NCBI RefSeq assembly: GCF_036250695.1
Contig: NZ_CP109427.1
Location: 6,138,001-6,202,000 of the forward strand
Source: Streptomyces sp. NBC_01497
GTDB taxonomy: Bacteria; Actinomycetota; Actinomycetes; Streptomycetales; Streptomycetaceae
DNA length: 64,000 nucleotides
Direction of reading: 5' to 3'
The notes under the pieces are model-generated. The model did no database searches. It saw nothing but the letters and a program-made list of their open reading frames with translations, and was not told the DNA's origin. The translations under genes and the position numbers were made by a program. Below, one piece after another: positions 49,920 through 59,202 of this stretch. Positions within the stretch are counted from its first letter, which is position 1. The number at the start of each line of letters is the position of its first letter.

Positions 49920-51502
49920 GACCATCCTCCGGAGAATCCCGTGGGGCCGCCCGTCGCGGCCCGCCCCGCGGCGCCGGAACCGTCACGGCCGCCGTCCTGC
50001 GGGCCGCCCTCGCCCGTGTTCCCGTCGTCCGGGTGGCTCCGGTCGCCCGCCGCCCAGCCCTCCCGTCGGTCGTTGCCGCCGCCCGCGCCGGGAGCCGCCC
50101 GCTCCCCGGCGCCGCCCGGGTCACCGGCATCCGGCGCGTACGCCCCCTGGCCGGCCTCCGCCGCCTGGCGCCACAGCGCGGGCAGCGCGCCCCCGGGTGG
50201 GACCCGGACCACGCTCCAGCCCGCCTCACGCAACTGCCCGGCCCGCTGACCCGCACCGGAGCCGGCCGGAGCCGCCGTGCCGGGCACCGGCGCCCAGGTG
50301 CCGGCGTCCAGCAGGAACGCCACCGCGGGACCGCTGCGCATCCGCATCCTCGCGACCACCGCCGCCTGCTCCTCGTCCAGGTCTCCGAGGAACGCGACGA
50401 GCAGCCCCTCGGATCCGCCGCGCAGCGCGTCGTACGCGGGGGAGAGCACCGACCCCTTGGAGTGGTCCACCACCGCGAGCGTGTCCATCAGCAGCCCCAT
50501 CGAGTCGGCCGACTCGTGCGCCGGGCCGGCGAAACCCTCGCCGCCGTCCCCGGGCACCGAGGCGCCCGAGTCCGTCAGCAGCCGCACCGCGTAGCCGCGC
50601 TCCATCATGTGCGCGAGGACGGAGGCCGCGCCGGAGACCGCCCACTCGAACGCGGAGTCCGGCCCCGTGCCCAGGTAGGCGCCCGCGCGGGTGTCGAGCA
50701 GCACGGTGCACCGGGCCCGCCGCGGCGCTTCCTCGCGGCGCACCATCAGTTCGCCGTAGCGGGCGGTCGAGCGCCAGTGCACGCGGCGCAGGTCGTCGCC
50801 GTGCCGGTAGCCGCGCGGGATCATGTCGTCCTCACCCGCGAGCGCCAGCGAGCGCAGCCTGCCGTCGCCGAAGCCGGAGGAGTCGCCGGAGAGCCGCACC
50901 GGGGGCAGCGGCTCGGTGCGCGGGACCACGGTGAGCGTGTCGAAGGAGCTGAAGGACCGGGTCAGCTCGCACATCCCGAACGGGTCGGTCAGCCGCAGCT
51001 GGAGCGGGCCGAGCGGGTAGCGGCCGCGCAGGTCGGAACGGACCCGGTACGACACCTCGCGGCGCCCGCCCGCCTCCACCCGGTCCAGGACGAACCGGGG
51101 ACGCGGCCCCAGTACGTACGGCACGTGGTCCTGGAGCATGAGCAGACCGGTGGGCAGCCGTGACACGTTGTCCACGCGCAGGTGCACCCGTGCCTCGGAG
51201 GCGGTGGCCACCCGCCCGGGGGTCAGCCGCCGGGTGCCCGCGACCTGGTAGCGGGTGCGGTTCAGGACGATCACACACACGAGCGGCAGCACGATCAGGA
51301 GCAGACCGACCCGCAGCAGATCGGGCTGGCCGAGGACGTACGCGCACACCGAGGCGGCGGCACCGGCGGCGAAGAACGCGCGACCGCGGGTCGTCAGGCC
51401 CGAGAGCGCGGTCCGCAGCCCCCCTTCCCGGCCGCCCGGCCCACCGGGAGCCGGAGCGGGAGCGGATGCGGTGCCGGGCGCCGTTCCCCCCGACGGCATC
51501 AC
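49916..51502 (-). CDS. DUF58 domain-containing protein
   Basis: A 528-residue protein. After a Pro/Gly/Ala-rich start, two helices (about 42-60 and 63-82) anchor it. The DUF58 signature DDMIPRGYRHGDDLRRVHW, split here as IPRGYRHGDD and LRRVHWRSTAR, is at about 235-255. It leads into a von Willebrand A-like fold (CTVLLDTRAG), whose Asp-containing loop suggests a MIDAS-type metal site. The C-terminal ~130 residues are Gly/Ala/Asp-rich and disordered. Middle gene of the operon; GTG 51502 overlaps the MoxR stop codon as GTGA and ATG 51499 is the next codon, so the start is coupled. Confidence 0.9.
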   Translation of the reverse strand: MMPSGGTAPGTASAPAPAPGGPGGREGGLRTALSGLTTRGRAFFAAGAAASVCAYVLGQPDLLRVGLLLIVLPLVCVIVLNRTRYQVAGTRRLTPGRVATASEARVHLRVDNVSRLPTGLLMLQDHVPYVLGPRPRFVLDRVEAGGRREVSYRVRSDLRGRYPLGPLQLRLTDPFGMCELTRSFSSFDTLTVVPRTEPLPPVRLSGDSSGFGDGRLRSLALAGEDDMIPRGYRHGDDLRRVHWRSTARYGELMVRREEAPRRARCTVLLDTRAGAYLGTGPDSAFEWAVSGAASVLAHMMERGYAVRLLTDSGASVPGDGGEGFAGPAHESADSMGLLMDTLAVVDHSKGSVLSPAYDALRGGSEGLLVAFLGDLDEEQAAVVARMRMRSGPAVAFLLDAGTWAPVPGTAAPAGSGAGQRAGQLREAGWSVVRVPPGGALPALWRQAAEAGQGAYAPDAGDPGGAGERAAPGAGGGNDRREGWAAGDRSHPDDGNTGEGGPQDGGRDGSGAAGRAATGGPTGFSGGWS

Positions 51503-52578
51503 GGCCGCCGCAGCCCGGGCCGCCGGCCGCCGAAGGGTGCGCCGCCCTGCGCCTGTGTGCCCGTCACATGGCCGCCGTCGGCGGTGGGTACGGGTGTGTG
51601 CTGCAGGATCTCCAGCACGACCTGCTCGGCCGTCCTGCGCCCCAGTTGCGCCTGGGCCGTGGGCAGCAGGCGGTGCGCCAGCACCGCGACCGCCAGGGCC
51701 TGTACGTCGTCGGGCAGCGCGTAGTCCCGCCCGCTGAGGGCGGCGGCGGACCGCGCCGCGCGCAGCAGGTGCAGCGTCGCACGGGGCGACGCGCCGAGTC
51801 TGAGGTCCGGGTGCGAGCGCGTCGCGGAGACCAGTTCCACCGCGTACCGGCGTACGGCCTCGGCGACGTGCACGGTGCGGACCGCGTCGATCAGCTTGAT
51901 GATGTCGGCGGCGTGCGCGGCGGGCTGGAGGTCGTCCAGCGGGGAGATCCCGCCGTGCACGTCCAGCATCCGCAGTTCCGCGTCGCTGCTCGGGTAGCCG
52001 ATGGAGACGCGCGCCATGAAGCGGTCGCGCTGTGCCTCGGGCAGCGGGTACGTGCCCTCCATCTCCACCGGGTTCTGGGTGGCGACCACCATGAAGGGGC
52101 TCGGCAGCTCGTACGTCGTGCCGTCGATGGTGACCTGGCGTTCCTCCATCGACTCCAGCAGGGCCGACTGGGTCTTTGGCGACGCCCGGTTGATCTCGTC
52201 GCCGATCACGATCTGGGCGAAGATCGCGCCCGGCTTGAACTCGAACTCGCGCCGCTGCTGATCGAAGATCGACACGCCCGTGATGTCCGAGGGCAGCAGG
52301 TCCGGCGTGAACTGGATGCGCCGGACGGAGCAGTCGATGGACCGGGCGAGCGCCTTCGCCAGCATCGTCTTGCCGACGCCCGGGACGTCCTCGATCAGGA
52401 GGTGTCCCTCGGCGAGCAGCACCGTGAGAGACAGCCGTACCACCTCCGGCTTGCCTTCGATCACGCTTTCGACCGACGCGCGGACCCGTTCCGCTGTCGC
52501 GGTCAGATCCTCCCCTGCCCTCGCGTATGCCGGGTCGGGGGGACCCCCAGGGTTCGCTCGATCGTCATAGGTCGTCAC
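51499..52578 (-). CDS. MoxR-family AAA+ ATPase
   Basis: A 359-residue AAA+ chaperone. EDVPGVGKTMLAKAL is Walker A, QIVIGDEINRASPKTQSALLE (parts: IGDEINRASPK) Walker B, VVATQNPVEMEGTYPLPEAQRDRF the sensor/arginine-finger region, and the C-terminal lid follows. MoxR proteins act with vWA-domain partners such as the DUF58 protein encoded next, in assembly or metal insertion. GTG 52578 is preferred since GAGGAGGG lies just upstream; the longer frame to 52725 adds unconserved residues. First gene of the three-gene unit; its 294-bp upstream region before the carbonic anhydrase shows no obvious operator. Confidence 0.94.
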   Translation of the reverse strand: MTTYDDRANPGGPPDPAYARAGEDLTATAERVRASVESVIEGKPEVVRLSLTVLLAEGHLLIEDVPGVGKTMLAKALARSIDCSVRRIQFTPDLLPSDITGVSIFDQQRREFEFKPGAIFAQIVIGDEINRASPKTQSALLESMEERQVTIDGTTYELPSPFMVVATQNPVEMEGTYPLPEAQRDRFMARVSIGYPSSDAELRMLDVHGGISPLDDLQPAAHAADIIKLIDAVRTVHVAEAVRRYAVELVSATRSHPDLRLGASPRATLHLLRAARSAAALSGRDYALPDDVQALAVAVLAHRLLPTAQAQLGRRTAEQVVLEILQHTPVPTADGGHVTGTQAQGGAPFGGRRPGLRRP

Positions 52579-52872
52579 CCGGCCCTCCTCGGCCTTGCCC
52601 CGTCGCTCCGGTGAGGAACTGGGGTACCCCATTGAAGTGCTGCAGGGCCGGTGCACGACAAGCTGCCCGGCCCACCCCGCAATACGGACACCGCCTCCGG
52701 AAGGTTCCGGTTCGGTGTCCCGCACGCATTCTTGTTGCCGTTACCGCTTCGTGTCACTTATCCGTCGGCAACAGTGACCAACCAAGCGCCGGAATGAGCG
52801 ACATGCCGGATCTGAGGGTACGTGCCGGGCGGAACGGGCGGGGATGGGCCGGGCGGAGCCTCGCGGCGGGGG

Positions 52873-53433
52873 TCAGTCCGCGGTGACCTCGGCCAGGCGG
52901 CCGGACTTCACGTCGAAGACGAAACCGCGCACGTCGTCCACGTGCGGCAGGAACGGCGAGGTACGCACCCGGCGGATCGACTGGCGTACGTCCTGCTCGG
53001 CGTCCTGGAACGCCTCCACCGCCCACGGCGGCCGCTGCCCGACCTCCAGCTCCAGCTCGTGCCGGAAGTCCTCGGTGATGGTCTGCATCCCGCAGCCCGT
53101 GTGGTGGATCAGCACGACGCTGGTGGTGCCGAGGGCGCGCTGGCTGATGGTGAGCGAGCGGATCACGTCGTCGGTGACGACGCCGCCCGCGTTGCGGATC
53201 GTGTGGCAGTCGCCCAGCTGGAGGCCGAGCGCGGCGTGCAGGTCGATCCTCGCGTCCATGCAGGCCACGACGGCCACGCGCAGGACGGGACGGGCGTCCA
53301 TCCCCGGGTCGTCGAAGCTGCTCGCGTACCGGGCGTTCGCGTCTATGAGCCGGTCGGTGACGGTCCCGCCGCCACGCGCGGCGTCCGCCGGGGCCACCGC
53401 GGGCTCCTTGGTCGAATGAGTCGAGGTCGTCAT
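52873..53433 (-). CDS. Beta-class carbonic anhydrase
   Basis: A 186-residue zinc enzyme interconverting CO2 and bicarbonate. VACMDARID holds Cys58, Asp60 and Arg62, and IHHTGCGM holds His111 and Cys114, completing the C-x-D-x-R...H-x2-C site of beta-CAs. It is the short, Rv1284-like clade. The C-terminal SPFLPHVDDVRGFVFDVKSG matches that clade as well. ATG 53433 is preceded by TATAGG. Upstream lies the 381-bp spacer before rsmH, transcribed the other way. Confidence 0.93.
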   Translation of the reverse strand: MTTSTHSTKEPAVAPADAARGGGTVTDRLIDANARYASSFDDPGMDARPVLRVAVVACMDARIDLHAALGLQLGDCHTIRNAGGVVTDDVIRSLTISQRALGTTSVVLIHHTGCGMQTITEDFRHELELEVGQRPPWAVEAFQDAEQDVRQSIRRVRTSPFLPHVDDVRGFVFDVKSGRLAEVTAD

Positions 53434-53814
53434 ACCTATAGACGGTACGGGGAGAGAGGGTGGGCAGCCCGCTGTGGGGTCATGCCAAACAACGCACGCC
53501 GGTCTTGTGGCCTGGAGCCGCGTGCGCCGCGCGCGAGCGGCCGGGGCGGCGGCGGGGAGCCGGTCCGTGCGAGCCGGGCGACGCGCCAGGCGGTTGATTG
53601 ACCGTAAGGGACTGTGGACTAAAGTGACGCGAAGTTCGCGGTTCTCCACCGCACACTTCCCAAAACTCCCCGCGTGCGCGGCGGACGTGCGGCTCGGCCT
53701 CCTCCCGCTCGACGGTCCGGACGACGCCCTGGCGGCGCCCCGGCGGACCACTTCCCCTTCCGAGCGGGCGGGGACCCGGCCCCCGCGTACGGCGCGCCGG
53801 ATCAGAGAGGGCGC
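53434..53814. other. Divergent spacer upstream of the dcw cluster
   Basis: 381 bp between carbonic anhydrase and rsmH. It contains the best -35/-10 pair of the window (53598-53625), then a likely structured region: CGCGA-AGT-TCGCG (53628-53640), GCGGT-TCTCC-ACCGC (53638-53652, mutually exclusive with the first), and CCGCAC near 53649 that can pair with GTGCGG near 53687. No mraZ gene is present. A plus-strand frame at 53474-53818 is not supported as coding. Confidence 0.5.
53598..53625 (+). promoter_or_regulatory. Candidate sigma-70-type promoter of the dcw cluster
   Basis: TTGACC (53598-53603) and TAAAGT (53620-53625) are separated by 16 bp. The predicted start near 53632 leaves a leader of about 180 nt before rsmH. 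Confidence 0.6.
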
Positions 53815-54777
53815 ATGAGCGAGCGCAGCGAGCGACACGTACCCGTGATGCTCCAGAGGTGCCTTGACCTGCTGGCCCCCGCACTCGCCGACCCGGGGGC
53901 CGTCGTCGTGGACTGCACGCTCGGCCTCGGCGGGCACAGTGAGGCGCTGCTCGCCACCTTCCCCGCGGCACGGCTGATCGCGCTCGACCGCGACAAGGAG
54001 GCGCTGCGGCTGTCCGCCGAGCGGCTCGCCCCGTACGGCGACCGGGCGACGCTCGTGCACGCCGTGTACGACGAGCTGCCCGAGGTCCTCAAGCGCCTCT
54101 CCGTCCCGCGCGTCCAGGGCGTCCTGTTCGACCTCGGCGTCTCCTCCATGCAGCTGGACGAGGCCGGGCGCGGCTTCGCGTACGCCCAGGACGCCCCCCT
54201 CGACATGCGGATGGACCAGACGACGGGCCCGAGCGCGGCCGAGGTCCTCAACACCTACCCGCCGGGCGAGCTGGTGCGGGTCCTGCGCACGTACGGCGAG
54301 GAGAAGCAGGCCAAGCGGATCGTCGAGGCCGTCGTCAAGGGGCGGGCGAAGGAGCCCTTCGACCGCAGCGGCCGGCTCGTCGAGCTGATCAGGGACGCGC
54401 TGCCGCAGGCCGTCAAGCGCACCGGGGGCAACCCCGCCAAACGGACCTTCCAGGCCCTGCGGATCGAGGTCAACGCCGAACTGTCCGTCCTTCAGCGGTC
54501 GATCCCGGCCGCCGTGGGATCGCTCACGGTCGGGGGGCGGATCGCCGTCCTCTCGTACCACTCGCTGGAGGACCGCATCGTCAAGCAGGTGCTGACCGCG
54601 GGCGCCACCAGCACCGCGCCGCCCGGCCTGCCGATCGTCCCCGAGCAGTACCAGCCCCGGCTGAAGCTGCTGACCCGGGGCGCGGAAGTGCCGCCCGAGG
54701 AGGAGGTCGCGGACAACAGCAGGGCCGCGTCCGCCCGGCTGCGCGGCGCCCAGCGCATCCGGGAGGACGCGCTGTGA
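53815..54777 (+). CDS. rsmH: 16S rRNA (cytosine1402-N4)-methyltransferase
   Basis: A 320-residue MraW/RsmH protein. [14 protein letters not shown] begins the family domain, [14 protein letters not shown] is SAM motif [10 protein letters not shown] motif [22 protein letters not shown] the hallmark block, [15 protein letters not shown] and [12 protein letters not shown] the C-terminal core. It methylates C1402 in 16S rRNA. First gene of the dcw cluster here. ATG 53815 follows GAGAGGG; it overlaps ftsL by GTGA. Confidence 0.96.
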   Translation: MSERSERHVPVMLQRCLDLLAPALADPGAVVVDCTLGLGGHSEALLATFPAARLIALDRDKEALRLSAERLAPYGDRATLVHAVYDELPEVLKRLSVPRVQGVLFDLGVSSMQLDEAGRGFAYAQDAPLDMRMDQTTGPSAAEVLNTYPPGELVRVLRTYGEEKQAKRIVEAVVKGRAKEPFDRSGRLVELIRDALPQAVKRTGGNPAKRTFQALRIEVNAELSVLQRSIPAAVGSLTVGGRIAVLSYHSLEDRIVKQVLTAGATSTAPPGLPIVPEQYQPRLKLLTRGAEVPPEEEVADNSRAASARLRGAQRIREDAL

Positions 54778-55466
54778 GCGCCGCCGGCCAGGGCAAGGAG
54801 CTGAGGGGCCGCGCAGCGCGGCTCGCGGGGCTGCTGCCGTCCGGGGCCGGCTCGGCGGCCCGCACCCCCTTCGTCCTGCTGGTGGTGCTGCTCCTCGCGG
54901 GCGGCCTGATCACCCTTCTCCTGCTGAACTCGTCCCTCAACGAGGGATCGTTCAGGCTGAGTGAGCTGAAGAAGCAGACCCAGGACCTGACGGACGAACA
55001 ACAGGCCCTCCAGCGCGACGTCGACGACCGGTCGGCGCCCGACGCGCTCGCCGGCCGGGCCCGCATGCTGGGCATGGTGCCCGGCGGCAACCCGGCCTTC
55101 CTCGAACCGGACGGGACCGTGCTGGGCAGGCCGACGCGCGCCCACGCGCTGCCCCTCCCGGCGCTGCCCCGCCCGGCCCCCACCGCGACCCCCGCACCCT
55201 CCGGGGGCGCCACGCCCACGCCCGGTGCCACGCCGTCCGGCGGTGCCGTGCCGTCGGCGGGCGCCACCCCTTCCGGGGCCGCGTCCGCCACGGCGGGCGC
55301 CACGGCGCCGGGCCCCGGCGGGCAGGGCGTGCCGGGCGGCCCCTCCCTCGCGGCCACGGCGACCCCCTCCACGGGCGCGCCCCCCACCGCCGCTCCGCCC
55401 GGTACGGCCGTACCGCTCGCGCTGACCGGCGCGGCGACCACCCCCACGACCTCCCTCGGCAGGTGA
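54774..55466 (+). CDS. ftsL: Cell division protein FtsL with long low-complexity C-terminal tail
   Basis: A 230-residue bitopic membrane protein. A short basic cytoplasmic N-terminus, one helix (about 31-52, [19 protein letters not shown]) and a coiled coil ([21 protein letters not shown]) are the usual FtsL parts, followed by the [11 protein letters not shown] motif. The final ~110 residues are almost only Pro, Ala, Gly, Thr and Ser; usual FtsL ends near residue 110-130. Placement between rsmH and ftsI and the overlaps on both sides (GTGA) make the assignment firm despite low sequence conservation of the family. Partner of FtsB/FtsQ (DivIC/DivIB) in activating FtsW-FtsI. Confidence 0.88.
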   Translation: MSAAGQGKELRGRAARLAGLLPSGAGSAARTPFVLLVVLLLAGGLITLLLLNSSLNEGSFRLSELKKQTQDLTDEQQALQRDVDDRSAPDALAGRARMLGMVPGGNPAFLEPDGTVLGRPTRAHALPLPALPRPAPTATPAPSGGATPTPGATPSGGAVPSAGATPSGAASATAGATAPGPGGQGVPGGPSLAATATPSTGAPPTAAPPGTAVPLALTGAATTPTTSLGR

Positions 55467-57451
55467 CGTACGTGCCCTCCCAGGAACCACCGCGCCGCAG
55501 GGTGCCGCGCCCCGCACGGCCGGCAGGCGGCGCACGACCGGGTCCTGGCGGCAGGCCGGGGCCCGCGAAGCGCCGCACGTACCGGCCGGGACCGCCGCGC
55601 GGACCCCGGAAACTGAAACTCGGCAGCCCGAAGCCGCGGCTGCGGTTCGTGGCGTTCGGCCTCTCGCTGGTGGTGCTGGTCTTCGCCGTACGGCTGCTGC
55701 AGGTGCAGGCCGTCGACGCGAGCGCCTACACGACCAAGGCGGACCAGAACCGCGTCCTCAAGAGCACCATCGCCGCGGAGCGCGGTGAGATCACCGACCG
55801 TTCCGGCGTGCCGCTGGCCGCCAGCGACGACGCGTACGACATCACGGCGGACCCCTCGATGTTCGCACCCGCGTTCAGCAAGGCGTCCGACACGCCCGAG
55901 CGGGCGGCGGCGCTCCTGGCCCCGGTCCTCGGCGCCGACCAGGCGAACCTGGTCAAGAAGCTGAGGACGCCGAACTCCCGTTACACGGTGCTCGCGTCCC
56001 GGCAGACGCCGCAGGTGTGGAACCAGATCAAGGACCTCAAGAGCGTCCTCGCCACCAAGGCGGGCAAGGACGCGGCGGCCGGGGGCCCCGGCACCAATCC
56101 ACTCGCGGGCGTCTTCGACGAGGAGTCCAGCAAGCGGGTCTATCCGAACGGCGATCTCGCCGCCGGGATACTGGGCTTCGTCAACGGGACCGGGCACGGC
56201 GCGGGCGGCATCGAGTCGATGCTCGACAAGCAGCTCGCCGGCCGCAACGGTGAGATCTCGTACACCCAGTCGGGCGGGCGCCGCGTGCCCACCGGGAGTT
56301 CCAGCGAGAAGCCGGCCGTGCCCGGTACGGACGTCGAGCTGACCATCGACCGCGACATCCAGTGGGAGGCGCAGCAGGCCATCGCCGACCAGGTCAAGAA
56401 GTCGAAGGCCGACCGGGGCTACGTCGTCGTGCAGAACGCGCGTACCGGCGAGGTGCTCGCGATGGCCGACGCGCCCGGCTTCGACCCCAACGACCTGTCC
56501 ACGGCGAACTCCGCGAACCTGGGCAACGCCGCCCTCCAGGACGCGTACGAGCCCGGTTCCGTCGCCAAGATCATGACGATGTCGGCGGTGCTCCAGCAGA
56601 AGGCGGCGTCCCCGCTCACCCACGTCGTCGTGCCCAACCGGCTGCACCGGGGGGACCGCCTCTTCCACGACGACATCGACCACGCGACCGAGTACCTCAC
56701 GCTCAACGGCGTGCTCGCCAAGTCCAGCAACATCGGCACGATCGAGGCGGCGGGACACCTCGGCTCCACCCAGGCCCAGGCCGACAAGGTGCTCTACTCG
56801 TACCTGACCAAATTCGGCATCGGACAGCCCACCGGGCTCGCCTTCCCCGGCGAGACGCAGGGGCTGCTCGCCAAGCCGCAGGACTGGTCGACCTCGCAGC
56901 AGTTCACCATCCCCTTCGGGCAGGGGCTCTCGCTCAACGCTCTCCAGGCGGCGTCCGTGTACTCCACCATCGCCAACGGCGGTGTACGCGTGCAGCCGAC
57001 GCTGATCAAGGGCACCCGCGGCCCCGACGGGCGCTTCACCCCGACTCCCGCGCCCCGTACGAACCGCGTCGTCAGCCCGGCGACGGCGCGCACCGTGGGC
57101 ACCATGCTGGAGTCGGTGGTCGGCAACGTGGAGGGCACGGGCACCTCCGCACAGATTCCCGGGTACCGGGTGGCGGGCAAGACCGGTACCGCCAACCGGG
57201 TGGATCCGAAGACCGGCAGCTACCGTGGCTACACCGCCTCCTTCGCCGGTTTCGCCCCCGTCGACAAACCGCAGATCACCGTCTACTGCGCCATCCAGAA
57301 CCCGACCAAGGGCTCGTACTTCGGCGGCTCGATCTGCGGACCCATCTTCAAGAAGGTCATGGAGTTCTCCCTCAAGACGTTGCAGGTCCCGCCCACCGGG
57401 AGCGCGCCGGCGCGACTGCCGGTCACCTTCGACCCGGGATCCGGCCACTGA
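55463..57451 (+). CDS. ftsI: Septal peptidoglycan transpeptidase FtsI (class B PBP)
   Basis: A 662-residue class B penicillin-binding protein. A basic, Pro-rich cytoplasmic N-terminus (1-55) precedes one helix (about 60-80). The PBP dimer domain is at ~100-270. The transpeptidase domain has EPGSVAK (Ser366, Lys369), KSSN (Ser421-Asn423 region) and AGKTG (Lys573), the three catalytic motifs. It cross-links septal wall with FtsW. GTG 55463 overlaps the ftsL stop codon; GTG 55472 is the alternative. murE starts 26 bp after the stop codon. Confidence 0.96.
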   Translation: MTYVPSQEPPRRRVPRPARPAGGARPGPGGRPGPAKRRTYRPGPPRGPRKLKLGSPKPRLRFVAFGLSLVVLVFAVRLLQVQAVDASAYTTKADQNRVLKSTIAAERGEITDRSGVPLAASDDAYDITADPSMFAPAFSKASDTPERAAALLAPVLGADQANLVKKLRTPNSRYTVLASRQTPQVWNQIKDLKSVLATKAGKDAAAGGPGTNPLAGVFDEESSKRVYPNGDLAAGILGFVNGTGHGAGGIESMLDKQLAGRNGEISYTQSGGRRVPTGSSSEKPAVPGTDVELTIDRDIQWEAQQAIADQVKKSKADRGYVVVQNARTGEVLAMADAPGFDPNDLSTANSANLGNAALQDAYEPGSVAKIMTMSAVLQQKAASPLTHVVVPNRLHRGDRLFHDDIDHATEYLTLNGVLAKSSNIGTIEAAGHLGSTQAQADKVLYSYLTKFGIGQPTGLAFPGETQGLLAKPQDWSTSQQFTIPFGQGLSLNALQAASVYSTIANGGVRVQPTLIKGTRGPDGRFTPTPAPRTNRVVSPATARTVGTMLESVVGNVEGTGTSAQIPGYRVAGKTGTANRVDPKTGSYRGYTASFAGFAPVDKPQITVYCAIQNPTKGSYFGGSICGPIFKKVMEFSLKTLQVPPTGSAPARLPVTFDPGSGH

Positions 57452-57476
57452 CCCCTCAAGGCACCAGGAACCGCCA

Positions 57477-59198
57477 GTGACGATCAACACCACACCCCCC
57501 GCCGACCGCCCCACCTCCGCGGGCGGCGCGTCGGCCTCGCTTGGCCCGAGCCCCGTACAGGCGGGTACGCTCACCGCCGTGCAACACGCTGATCAGAACC
57601 CGACCGACGCCGTGCCCGCCCCCGAGAGCAGGCCCGGGGCACCACGCCCCGAGCGGGTGAGTCCGATCCCGCTCGCCGAACTGGGCAAGCTGCTCGGTGA
57701 GAGCGGCCCGCTCGGCCCGGGCGAGGTCACCGGCATCACCCACGACTCGCGGGCCGTGCGCCCCGGCGACGTGTACGCCGCCCTGCCCGGCGCGCGCGCC
57801 CACGGCGCCGACTACGCGGCCCAGGCCGCCGAGCTCGGCGCGGCGGCCGTCCTGACCGATCCCGGCGGCCGGGAGCGCGCCGCGGCCACCGGGCTGCCGG
57901 TGCTCGTCGTGCCTGAGCCGCGCGCCCGGATGGGCGAGCTGGCCGCCGCGATCTACGGGCACCCCGGTGACGACCTGCTCCAGATCGGCATCACGGGCAC
58001 CTCGGGCAAGACCACCACCGCCTACCTCGTCGAGGGCGGCCTGCGCGGCGCGGGCCACCTGACGGGCCTGATCGGCACGGTCGAGATGCGCGTCGGGGAC
58101 GAGCGCATCAAGTCGGAGCGCACCACCCCCGAGGCCACCGACCTGCAGGCGCTGTTCGCGGTCATGCGCGAGCGCGGCACCACGTCCGTCGCGATGGAGG
58201 TCTCCAGCCACGCGCTGGTGCTCGGCCGCGTCGACGGCTGCGTCTTCGACGTCGCGGTCTTCAACAACCTCAGCCCGGAGCACATGGAGTTCCACTCCGG
58301 CATGGAGGACTACTTCCAGGCCAAGGCGAGCCTCTTCACCCCCGAGCGCAGCCGCAAGGGCGTCGTGAACTACGACGACGAGTACGGTCGCAGGCTCGTG
58401 AGCGAGGCCTCCGTACCGATCACCACGTTCTCCGCCGAGGGGCACCCCGACGCCGACTGGCGCGCGGAGAACGTCCAGGTCGGCTCGCACCGCTCCACGT
58501 TCACCGTGGTCGGCCCCGGCGGCGTGCGGGTGCACGGGGAGGCGCCGCTGCCCGGCCCGTTCAACGTCGCGAACAGCCTCGCGGCCGTCGTCGCGCTGGC
58601 CGTCGCCGGCGTCGACCCGGGGACCGCAGCCGACGGCGTCGGCGCGGTGCCGGGCGTGCCCGGCCGTCTGGAGCGGGTGGACGCCGGACAGCCCTACCTC
58701 GCCGTGGTCGACTACGCGCACAAGACCGACGCGGTCGAGTCCGTGCTGCGCTCCCTGCGCAAGGTCACCAAGGGCCAGGTGCACATCGTGCTCGGCTGCG
58801 GTGGCGACCGGGACACGACCAAACGCGGCCCGATGGGCGCGGCGGCGGCCCGGCTCGCCGACACCGCGGTCCTCACCGCCGACAACCCGCGCTCCGAGGA
58901 CCCTCTCGCGATCCTCGCCGCGATGGTCGCGGGCGCCGCCGAGGTGCCCGTGCACGAGCGGGGATCCGTCCTCCTCGACGCGGACCGCGCCTCCGCCATC
59001 GCCACCGCGGTGGCCCGCGCCCAGCCCGGCGACACGGTCCTCGTCGCCGGCAAGGGCCATGAGCAGGGTCAGGACATCGCGGGCGTCGTGCGCCCCTTCG
59101 ACGACCGGGAGGTCCTGCGCGAAGCAATCGCCCACGCGCTCCACGACGAGCCCTGCCACGAGAACACCAGTCGTCACAGGAACAACAGTCAGGGATGA
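57477..59198 (+). CDS. murE: UDP-MurNAc-tripeptide synthetase MurE
   Basis: A 573-residue Mur ligase adding diaminopimelate to UDP-MurNAc-Ala-Glu. VTGITHDSRAVRPGDVYAAL starts the N-terminal domain, ITGTSGKTTT is the ATP loop (Lys178), MEVSSHAL and NNLSPEH follow, and TADNPRSEDP has the DNPR motif of DAP-adding enzymes. Streptomyces walls contain LL-DAP, which must be accommodated here. The first ~60 residues are low complexity. GTG 57477 follows AGGAA; a promoter-like TACGCT 7 nt before an in-frame GTG at 57579 could also give a leaderless protein 34 residues shorter. Confidence 0.95.
   Translation: MTINTTPPADRPTSAGGASASLGPSPVQAGTLTAVQHADQNPTDAVPAPESRPGAPRPERVSPIPLAELGKLLGESGPLGPGEVTGITHDSRAVRPGDVYAALPGARAHGADYAAQAAELGAAAVLTDPGGRERAAATGLPVLVVPEPRARMGELAAAIYGHPGDDLLQIGITGTSGKTTTAYLVEGGLRGAGHLTGLIGTVEMRVGDERIKSERTTPEATDLQALFAVMRERGTTSVAMEVSSHALVLGRVDGCVFDVAVFNNLSPEHMEFHSGMEDYFQAKASLFTPERSRKGVVNYDDEYGRRLVSEASVPITTFSAEGHPDADWRAENVQVGSHRSTFTVVGPGGVRVHGEAPLPGPFNVANSLAAVVALAVAGVDPGTAADGVGAVPGVPGRLERVDAGQPYLAVVDYAHKTDAVESVLRSLRKVTKGQVHIVLGCGGDRDTTKRGPMGAAAARLADTAVLTADNPRSEDPLAILAAMVAGAAEVPVHERGSVLLDADRASAIATAVARAQPGDTVLVAGKGHEQGQDIAGVVRPFDDREVLREAIAHALHDEPCHENTSRHRNNSQG
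57566..57571 (+). promoter_or_regulatory. Possible internal promoter hexamer in murE
   Basis: TACGCT inside the 5' end of murE, 7 nt before an in-frame GTG at 57579. It has the same geometry as the leaderless promoters elsewhere in the window. Confidence 0.35.
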
Positions 59199-59202
59199 CC
59201 AA

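Noticed and set aside
53474..53818. Possible small plus-strand gene in the position of mraZ
   Set aside because: The 114-residue product has no MraZ features, no ribosome-binding site, and overlaps the best promoter.
54581..57574. 997-codon minus-strand frame opposite ftsL and ftsI
   Set aside because: The plus-strand genes are unmistakable by motifs; the antisense product is Arg/Gly/Val low complexity without family features.
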